DNA of 11,995 nt, from positions 1 through 11,995 of the forward strand of contig JBAWXL010000142.1 of the NCBI GenBank assembly GCA_037144095.1. The letters are read 5' to 3'. The position numbers and the translations under genes are program-made. Below are positions 1 to 5,856 of the stretch, in pieces. The stretch comes from CAIXTV01 sp037144095. Its GTDB lineage: Bacteria > Bacteroidota > Bacteroidia > Bacteroidales > CAIXTV01. Under the pieces are notes generated by a model. That model made no database searches, was not told the origin of the DNA, and worked only from the letters and a program-made list of their open reading frames with translations. Every line of letters starts with the position of its first letter. Within the stretch, counting starts at the first letter, position 1.

Positions 1-55
1 ACATTGAGCACGCCAAAGTATGTCGCTCTGGTATAATTGTGCATAATCAATTAAT

Positions 56-328
56 TTAATTTATTGTACTCAGATATTTATATAATGCAGGTAATAAGTT
101 ATCATCAAATTCAAAAACTGCAGCATTTTTCGGAAGCCTTAAAGCTATTTTTGTCTCTTCGTCTAAATTATAATTGCAAGGGACTCTTTCACCTACTTTG
201 TTAGCTCCTCTTTCGCAAAGCCAATCCCAGATTAGTTTTCCTAGATATGCATTGTTGGTGTTGAATCCATTTCCTGCTTGTCGCATATAAAGAATGATTT
301 CTTTATTTCCCATTTTAATTGTTGCCAT
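56..328 (-). CDS. Small hypothetical protein (90 residues)
   Basis: Not recognised. I chose the ATG at 328, giving MATIKMGNKEIILYMRQAGN at the start. The same frame extends 17 codons further upstream to a TTG, but that extension is Lys/Ile-rich and looks like non-coding AT-rich sequence. The protein is soluble, has no membrane segment or signal peptide, and has a mixed composition with a conserved-looking middle (LIWDWLCERGANKVGERVPCN) that includes two cysteines. Mixed alpha/beta content and normal codon variety make it look like a genuine gene rather than chance. It is separated from the membrane-protein gene by about 120 bases and lies on the same strand. The leader (329-448) shows no clear promoter. 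It could be unrelated to the restriction locus. Confidence 0.55.
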   Translation of the reverse strand: MATIKMGNKEIILYMRQAGNGFNTNNAYLGKLIWDWLCERGANKVGERVPCNYNLDEETKIALRLPKNAAVFEFDDNLLPALYKYLSTIN

Positions 329-448
329 GTTGATTGATTTTGTTTTAATTATATTTATTTTAACTGATGTGAAATTCAAATTTTATTTTTTGCTACATTA
401 AGTGGAGGAGCGAGAAAAGCCTTATATTTATTAAATGCAATCATATAA

Positions 449-1117
449 TTAACTAATAACATTTTCTCCTATTTCAGCATATAATATTATCCTAAGGGCA
501 TCAGCTTGCATGAATCTTTGCAAAATGCCAGCGAAATCTTTACAAGAAATAGATATTTGTGCCTCATTAATAATTTCTGATAGATCATTGTATGACTTTA
601 TATTGGTCATAGTGAATAAATAGCTGTAAGTGTCAGCAAAATTTATTAAGGTATTCAAACAAGCTTGTGCTAAGGATTGGACATTATTTGCATTTCTCCA
701 AAAATCGAAATTTTTGTTTAGTTCTATTCGTAGTTCCTGTAAAGCCTCATGTTTTAATTGCATTTGTATAGCTTTTCTTTCAGATTGAATTTGCCTATCA
801 GTATTAACCTTAGAAAATTTATTGATTATTATTGTCAGCCAAATCGTAATGCATATATTTATTATTAATAATAATGGATTCAAAGTGCCACTTATATATC
901 CGGCAAATGCACTCCAGATCAAAGGGTCATTTGAAGTTGGGGCATTATGAAACTGAGCCCAATAATAATGTATTGAAGCGAAAACACCAATTAATGAGGC
1001 TAGTATAATAATACCTAACAAAAAAGTCCACCATTTATTCTTTAATAATGTATAGATTTTATTCATATTGATTAAAAATATGTTTCCATGTAAAGCAACC
1101 TTATTTATTTTCTTCAT
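449..1117 (-). CDS. Two-helix inner-membrane protein of unknown function
   Basis: A 222-residue protein I cannot assign to a named family. It has a basic N-terminus, a first hydrophobic helix at about residues 30-49 (TFLLGIIILASLIGVFAS), a linker, then IWSAFAGYISGTLNP (67-81) running into a second helix at about 81-98. A charged, helix-rich cytoplasmic domain of about 120 residues follows. The layout, with a GYxxGxLNP element leading into the second helix and then a coiled region, resembles that of various membrane proteins in defence and phage-exclusion neighbourhoods, but this is similarity of pattern only. The start at 1117 is preceded by eight A residues; an in-frame ATG at 1066 (MNKIYTLLKN) is an alternative start and would remove 17 residues. 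It lies 143 bases after hsdR, so it could be the operon's tail or a separate unit. Very AT-rich, as expected for recently acquired DNA. Confidence 0.7.
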   Translation of the reverse strand: MKKINKVALHGNIFLINMNKIYTLLKNKWWTFLLGIIILASLIGVFASIHYYWAQFHNAPTSNDPLIWSAFAGYISGTLNPLLLIINICITIWLTIIINKFSKVNTDRQIQSERKAIQMQLKHEALQELRIELNKNFDFWRNANNVQSLAQACLNTLINFADTYSYLFTMTNIKSYNDLSEIINEAQISISCKDFAGILQRFMQADALRIILYAEIGENVIS

Positions 1118-1217
1118 TTTTTTTTAATACATATAACAAGACTATCTGATTGAGGAGATTGATTATGTAAAACTTTTTTTCTTAATTTTTGCGATGATTT
1201 TTTATTTTAAAATTCCT

Positions 1218-1235
1218 TGTTTTCAAATTGGGTTT
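1218..1235. repeat. Direct-repeat copy downstream of hsdR (flanks the rhuM-hsdR block)
   Basis: TGTTTTCAAATTGGGTTT matches 16 of 18 bases with 5596-5613 upstream of rhuM, including the exact 11-base core at 1225-1235. Its first 11 bases (TGTTTTCAAAT) recur at 1243-1253. It lies in the 143-base gap (1118-1260) after hsdR, which is otherwise AT-rich with several T runs. No convincing intrinsic terminator for the hsd operon was found here. The only candidate is a 5-base stem (1215-1219 with 1238-1242, 18-base loop), too weak to call. Confidence 0.4.
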
Positions 1236-1260
1236 GTCAAGGTGTTTTCAAATAAGTTCC

Positions 1261-4200
1261 CTAAGCTGCCCACATTCTTCCTTTCTCCTCAAGTTTCTGT
1301 AAATGTTCAACAACAACATCACATGTTTTTTTAAAAATTGATTGTGTAAATGAATTTGGCAAATCGCCGGCAAGTGTTTCCTTTACAAAACCTACTACTT
1401 TTAAACGCGAGGTGTCGAATTTGTACCAATCAGGAACAAGCAATTCATCCTTCAATTCGACTACCTTCTTTAATAAGTCTTTTGCAGCAAGTTTAACCAA
1501 TTGTTCTTCCTTCTTAGTTAAGTCTTTTTTTGTCTGACGGATTAAATCAAACAACTCCAACTCTTCCTTTGTAAGGTTTTCGCGTATATGTCGTTCTTCT
1601 TCTTTCCTTAAATCCTGTGAAAACTTCACAAGGTCCTCAAAATAATTTTCTACGGTGATGGAACCTGAATTGTACGCATCTACAATCTTTTGCAACTTTT
1701 CGGCAAGATCTATACGTGTTGTATTATCATTGATTAATTTAGAAAGTTTTTCTTCTATAAATAATTTGAGGTCTTCAATTTCAATATGCTTATATTTAGT
1801 TTGCTTAAACTTCTCTCTTAATTTATCAAAATCAAATTTGCTGATGTCTATTTCTTTACTTGCTTTAATTTCATATCCTGTATTTTTTGATTCTTCTTCC
1901 GTTACAGTCGAAATTGATTGGTCAATAATATCAGCATATTTGGCTCTTGCACTTTCCAAATCACCAGAGAATTTTTTGCGGTCAACAATTTTACGCAAGT
2001 AGCGAATTATTTCAAGTAATTCAAATTCATCCTTTCGGTCATAAATATCAGGCTTGCATGCTTCATATAAACTTTCGACAGTGTTTGAATAGACAAAGAA
2101 ATTCTTCTTATAGTCCTCATTTGATAAAAGCTTGTCAGCAAAACTTTCAAACAAACCAATGTTTTCAAATGCATCACTACACTCAAGAATCAAACTCAAA
2201 TTTATTTCAAGTTTTAAACAAAACGCATTGGCTTCCTGAATGGCTTCTTTCAACAAATCAAACAATTTTTCTTTATCTTCAACCGGAAGATTACCTCCAA
2301 TAGTTCCGCCTCCTTCTTCTGTTTCATCTTCGCCGGTTGCATAATCCACCAACGCTTTTTTCAGGTTGCGGAACACACCATAATAATCAATAATTCTTCC
2401 ACAAATTTTTCCGGAAGCAACACTACCTGCACGGGCAATCGTTTGCATAAGAGTATGACCTATCATGGGTTTATCCATATACAAATCACTAAGCGTGGGA
2501 GAATCAAATCCGGTTAACCACATATCACTCACAAAAACCAATTGAAATGGATCATCAATTAGTTCCTGAAAACGATATTCCAAATCGTGCCCGTTTTCAT
2601 CAAGTGATTCCATTTTCCGAATATGAGGGGTAATATTTACACCTCGATTTTCAAACAATAATTTTTCATCATCACCCTTATCATAACTAATCACCACCGC
2701 CATTTCCACCCAGTTCATGTATTTAACGGTTTCCTCAATGCGATTTTTTTCTTCTTCTGTTTTCGCCACCAATTTTTGTTTCCGCAATTCCTTTATTTCA
2801 TCTGCCCAGTATTGTTTTACAAGGTCAAACATTTTCATTGCAGTATATCGATCTATTGTAATCACCATGCCTCTGCCTTTGTATCCCCTACGAGGGAAAT
2901 GCTTTACAATATCCTGTGCAATTTTTTTCAATCGATCAGGATTTCTTATAACAGAAAGTTCTGAAGCAAATTCTCTTTCTAAACGCATCAATTGTGCCTC
3001 CGATAATTCTTCTTGTTCTGCAACTTCGGCAAAGTCCGCATTTATTTCATCTCCTTCCCTGATTATTTGAACTTCAGGCACACGTTTATCATAGAAAAGC
3101 GGCACAGTATTTCTATCCTCATACGATTGCTTAAAATTATATTCACTAACATAACCTCCAAAAAACTTATTTGTCATACGTTTACTGCCAAGTAAAGGCG
3201 TTCCTGTGAAAGCAATAAATTGCGCTTCAGGAATTCCAATTCGCATATTTTCAGCTAAATCTTTGTACTGTGTTCGGTGCGCTTCATCCACCAAAACAAT
3301 TATATCTTTTCGGTCACTCAGCAATGGATATTTTTTCCCTTTTGGATAACGGAACTTATGAATAAGTGAAAAAACATATCGTTTGTTCCCTGACAAATAA
3401 TCGCGCAACTGTTCACTGTCTTTAGGGCGTACTTCTTCTTTTTCCTTAACTGCTCCCATGTTTAGGAAGTTTCTATAAATCTGACCATCTAACTGATCAC
3501 GATCAGTAACAATAAAGAAGGTAAAATCGCCACCAAAGTGTCGTTGAATTTTCTGGCAGAACATTATCATCGAAAAACTTTTACCACTGCGTTGTGTGTG
3601 CCAGAATACACCCAATTTCCCATCTTTTCCTTCTCTGTTACGGAAACTTTCTATTGCCTTGTTTACACCAAGAAACTGATGGTTTTTTGCAATGATTTTA
3701 TAAGCGCCTTTATTGTGATAGAGTATGAAATTCTCAATGTAATCAATTAGTTTTTCTTTTTTACATAAGCCACGCAAGGCATATTCCAGACTTACCTGAT
3801 ACAGCTGAACACGCTCTCGGTCGATATCTTCCTTTTCATCATCTACTCTCAACCATTCAAAAAAGTGAGTGTAATCCGATTTGAATGCTCCTATTTTGGT
3901 TTCCACCGCATTGCTTAAAATGTTCAAAGCATTATAAACAAAGAGTTGTGGAATCTTTTTGTAATAAGTTGTTAGGTTATCATCAAACGCATTCTTTATT
4001 TCAATGTTCGAATTTTTCAGCTCAAAGAAAACAAACGGAATGCCATTAATATAAATAATCAAATCCGGTCTGCGGTAATCAATCCCTTTTATCCACAATT
4101 GAGAAACAACAGTGAATGTATTGATTGCTGCATTTTTAAAATCAATAAATTTTATGCGTATGCTTTCTTCCCTGCCTTGTATATTGGTAATTTTGGTTAA

Positions 4201-4509
4201 GTAACCTTCTTTGATAAGTTCATACACTTCTTTGTTTGCCAGCATGGGGCTCATACTGCTTCTGCCTTTTGCCAGTTCGTTAATGGCTTGTTCAATTGAA
4301 TTCTCAGGTATTCCCAGGTTGAGTTTCAGTAGTGATTTCCGCAAGTGATCAGTCAATAAAACTTCTTCCTTATTGCGGCGGCAACTACAGTCGCGCAAAT
4401 CTTCGCGTTCTGCTGTCAGACAGTTAATATGTTCATCATAACCCAATTCCTCAAGCAAAAGCTGAATTGCTCTTTTTTCAATATCGTCTTCGCTGATGTA
4501 GTTTGGCAT
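1261..4509 (-). CDS. hsdR: Type I restriction endonuclease motor/nuclease subunit HsdR
   Basis: This 1082-residue ATP-dependent DNA translocase and endonuclease subunit pulls DNA and cuts far from the HsdS target. The N-terminal PD-(D/E)xK nuclease shows D149 (RRPDLIIY) and E163-L-K165 (FFELKN). The superfamily 2 helicase core follows: motif I HTQRSGKS (304-311), motif II DEAH (408-411), motif III TGTP (435-438), motif V LTGFDSP (665-671) and motif VI QTIARAGS (689-696). The C-terminus (about 940-1082, ending DWYKFDTSRLKVV... and a helix) is the usual HsdM/S-docking region of this subfamily. Motif VI is odd: the expected Q-x-x-x-R-x-x-R ends in Ser instead of Arg (codon 696 at 2422-2424), and motif I has Arg where Gly is common. 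Length and frame are intact, so it is probably expressed. The gene begins 6 bases after rhuM. Its first 38 codons are duplicated upstream at 5724-5837. Confidence 0.95.
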   Translation of the reverse strand: MPNYISEDDIEKRAIQLLLEELGYDEHINCLTAEREDLRDCSCRRNKEEVLLTDHLRKSLLKLNLGIPENSIEQAINELAKGRSSMSPMLANKEVYELIKEGYLTKITNIQGREESIRIKFIDFKNAAINTFTVVSQLWIKGIDYRRPDLIIYINGIPFVFFELKNSNIEIKNAFDDNLTTYYKKIPQLFVYNALNILSNAVETKIGAFKSDYTHFFEWLRVDDEKEDIDRERVQLYQVSLEYALRGLCKKEKLIDYIENFILYHNKGAYKIIAKNHQFLGVNKAIESFRNREGKDGKLGVFWHTQRSGKSFSMIMFCQKIQRHFGGDFTFFIVTDRDQLDGQIYRNFLNMGAVKEKEEVRPKDSEQLRDYLSGNKRYVFSLIHKFRYPKGKKYPLLSDRKDIIVLVDEAHRTQYKDLAENMRIGIPEAQFIAFTGTPLLGSKRMTNKFFGGYVSEYNFKQSYEDRNTVPLFYDKRVPEVQIIREGDEINADFAEVAEQEELSEAQLMRLEREFASELSVIRNPDRLKKIAQDIVKHFPRRGYKGRGMVITIDRYTAMKMFDLVKQYWADEIKELRKQKLVAKTEEEKNRIEETVKYMNWVEMAVVISYDKGDDEKLLFENRGVNITPHIRKMESLDENGHDLEYRFQELIDDPFQLVFVSDMWLTGFDSPTLSDLYMDKPMIGHTLMQTIARAGSVASGKICGRIIDYYGVFRNLKKALVDYATGEDETEEGGGTIGGNLPVEDKEKLFDLLKEAIQEANAFCLKLEINLSLILECSDAFENIGLFESFADKLLSNEDYKKNFFVYSNTVESLYEACKPDIYDRKDEFELLEIIRYLRKIVDRKKFSGDLESARAKYADIIDQSISTVTEEESKNTGYEIKASKEIDISKFDFDKLREKFKQTKYKHIEIEDLKLFIEEKLSKLINDNTTRIDLAEKLQKIVDAYNSGSITVENYFEDLVKFSQDLRKEEERHIRENLTKEELELFDLIRQTKKDLTKKEEQLVKLAAKDLLKKVVELKDELLVPDWYKFDTSRLKVVGFVKETLAGDLPNSFTQSIFKKTCDVVVEHLQKLEEKGRMWAA

Positions 4510-4515
4510 TGGGGA

Positions 4516-5550
4516 TTACTTTTTTAATTTTTTTATCATTTTATCAAAATCACTTTCCATCAATTTGTCCTGCTCAATTCTGTATTTCTCAAATTCGCTT
4601 TCAGCAAGAGCTAATGCAACTTCATGAGATATTTTGCCTTGATGTTTCAATATAGCTTCTTCGTTGAATTGCAAAAATGCATCCAATTTCTCCACCCAAT
4701 CTTTCATATACATCACAACCCCTTTCAATGCCTGACTTTCAGCATAATCCAGATACATACTCACAATACGGTTTAATCCATTTAATTCTTTCTCATTCAA
4801 ATAATTTTTAGCAATGCCAATATCCGTTTTCCTGATGCTTCCTTTCGGTGCATTTTTCCAGGTGGTCAAGCCCATGTTCCCTTTTGAACTGTCCACCCTG
4901 GCGGCAATAATTTCCGCGGCAGTTTGACCTGTAATTGCCCAATGCAATTTGTTTTGAACCGTTGCAAAAAACTTTTTTGTAATGTCTGTTTCTGTGTCAT
5001 AGTCGGCACTACACTGCGAATAGATGTCAGTGATTTTTTGATAAAACCTGCGCTCGCTGCTTCGGATGTCGCGAATACGGGCAAGCTGTTCTTCAAAATA
5101 ATCTTTACCGAAAATGTTATTTGGATTTTTCAGCCGCTCATCATCCATCGTAAAGCCTTTGATGACGTATTCCTTTAAGCGTTCGGTTGCCCAGATACGA
5201 AATGCGGTTGCTTGACTGCTGTTGACCCGATAACCAACTGAAATTATTGCATCAAGGTTATAAAACTTAGTAATAGTTTCCTGTGTTTTTCCTTTGATAG
5301 CACCATGAGGTGTGGTATGTTCCAAAATGGAACTAACCACTTCTTCTTTCAATTCGCCTGTTTCAAAAATGTTCTTCAGGTGTTTGCTTATGGCTGGTCT
5401 TTGCACACCAAACAGTTCAGCTATTTTTTGTTGAGTGAGCCAAATAGTTTCGTTCTGCAAATAAATTTCAACCTTCACCTTACCATTCGGAGTAGTGTAA
5501 AGTAGTACTTCATTAAAGCCTTCCTTAGTTGGTTTTGTTTTTTTCGCCAT
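4516..5550 (-). CDS. rhuM: RhuM-family (virulence RhuM-like) DNA-binding protein, type I R-M passenger
   Basis: A 344-residue protein of the RhuM family, named after a Salmonella pathogenicity-island gene and often found inside type I hsd operons. Its molecular role is not established. The N-terminus has a likely helix-turn-helix: WLTQQKIAELFGVQRPAISK (37-56), continuing to HLKNIFETGEL, as expected for a DNA-binding or regulatory module. Next comes the family signature NLDAIISVGYRVNS (98-111) with ATAFRIWATERLKEYVIKGF (114-133). A central segment containing HWAITGQTAAEIIAARVD and a helical, charged C-terminus (about 255-344) complete the usual full length. The ATG at 5550 gives MAKKTKPTKE, a typical basic start. 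The gene ends 6 bases before hsdR, so the two are almost certainly co-transcribed. Possible roles are control of hsdR expression or modulation of the restriction complex; both are inference. Confidence 0.9.
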   Translation of the reverse strand: MAKKTKPTKEGFNEVLLYTTPNGKVKVEIYLQNETIWLTQQKIAELFGVQRPAISKHLKNIFETGELKEEVVSSILEHTTPHGAIKGKTQETITKFYNLDAIISVGYRVNSSQATAFRIWATERLKEYVIKGFTMDDERLKNPNNIFGKDYFEEQLARIRDIRSSERRFYQKITDIYSQCSADYDTETDITKKFFATVQNKLHWAITGQTAAEIIAARVDSSKGNMGLTTWKNAPKGSIRKTDIGIAKNYLNEKELNGLNRIVSMYLDYAESQALKGVVMYMKDWVEKLDAFLQFNEEAILKHQGKISHEVALALAESEFEKYRIEQDKLMESDFDKMIKKLKK

Positions 5551-5595
5551 AATATTCTGTCTTAATTGTGCCTTGTTTAATCCATTTGCAGGTTG

Positions 5596-5613
5596 TGATT
5601 TTAAATTGGGTTT
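5596..5613. repeat. Direct-repeat copy upstream of rhuM (flanks the rhuM-hsdR block)
   Basis: TGATTTTAAATTGGGTTT matches 16 of 18 bases, including an exact 11-base core (5603-5613), with 1218-1235 in the same orientation just downstream of hsdR. The two copies bracket the rhuM-hsdR pair, about 4.38 kb apart. The host gap (5551-5648, 98 bases) is otherwise AT-rich. I could not find a clear Bacteroidota-type promoter (TTG, then TAnnTTTG) in it, although an internal rhuM promoter is possible given the gap size. The repeat could be a recombination scar, a shared protein-binding site, or chance. Confidence 0.4.
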
Positions 5614-5648
5614 AGCTTCATTTTATTTAATCAGATAATTGCAAAACA

Positions 5649-5837
5649 TCAGGTATTCAGAGCGGAATTGCAAATTCCGATCCCCTTGTATATTTGCTGC
5701 TCTCCATAGGTATAACTGTCATGCAAATCTTCGCGTTCTGCTGTTAGGCAAGTGATATGTTCATCATAATCCAAATCTTCAAGCAAAAGCTGGATAGCTC
5801 TTTTTTCAATATCGTCTTCGCTAATATAGTTTGCCAT
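5649..5837 (-). pseudogene. Truncated hsdR 5' remnant (N-terminal stub of a type I restriction subunit)
   Basis: The first 38 codons match the start of the full-length hsdR lying downstream: 34 of 38 residues are identical (both read NYISEDDIEKRAIQLLLE near the start), and by eye about 101 of 114 bases agree (5724-5837 against 4396-4509). Twelve codons differ, eight of them silently, which looks like divergence between two once-functional hsdR alleles rather than decay after a fresh duplication. Similarity begins sharply at the ATG and fades after about codon 41. The frame then runs through unrelated sequence, including a 17-base palindrome, to a stop; 62 codons in all. None of the nuclease or helicase motifs is present, so it cannot restrict DNA. 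It lies 19 bases after the second DUF262 gene, the place where an original hsdR would be expected. A translated short peptide cannot be excluded but has no evident role. Confidence 0.85.
5663..5679. repeat. Short palindrome (7-base arms, 3-base loop) inside the hsdR remnant
   Basis: CGGAATTGCAAATTCCG has perfect 7-base arms (5663-5669 and 5673-5679) around a GCA loop. It lies in the non-homologous 3' part of the hsdR stub, near the breakpoint. It resembles the small palindromic REP-like sequences scattered in many genomes and mobilised by IS200-like Y1 transposases, but only one copy is visible in this window, so this class assignment is a guess. It has no U-run on either side and is unlikely to be an intrinsic terminator. 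Confidence 0.5.
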
Positions 5838-5856
5838 AGGTCTAAATTCGCTTATG

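Noticed and set aside
34..53. Inverted repeat TAATTG ... CAATTA near the left edge
   Set aside because: Six-base AT-rich arms are expected by chance in this composition and there is no supporting context.
1118..1125. Run of eight T (A on the minus strand) just before the membrane-protein ATG as a phase-variable tract
   Set aside because: It lies in the leader, not the coding frame. A-rich leaders are ordinary in AT-rich Bacteroidota-like genes.
1215..1242. Possible terminator after hsdR (CCTTG ... CAAGG stem)
   Set aside because: The stem is only 5 bases with an 18-base loop and no clean U-run follows on the minus strand.
1243..1253. Second copy of TGTTTTCAAAT, 25 bases from the first at 1218-1228, as an operator pair
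   Set aside because: Low-complexity 11-mer in a T-rich gap. There is no symmetry and no promoter nearby to regulate.
1655..3750. Several plus-strand open frames of 60-118 codons across hsdR
   Set aside because: They are antisense shadows of hsdR with no family motifs. The minus-strand frame carries all helicase and nuclease motifs.
4866..5096. 76-codon minus-strand frame inside rhuM
   Set aside because: It is an alternative frame wholly inside the rhuM coding sequence, with no recognisable domain.
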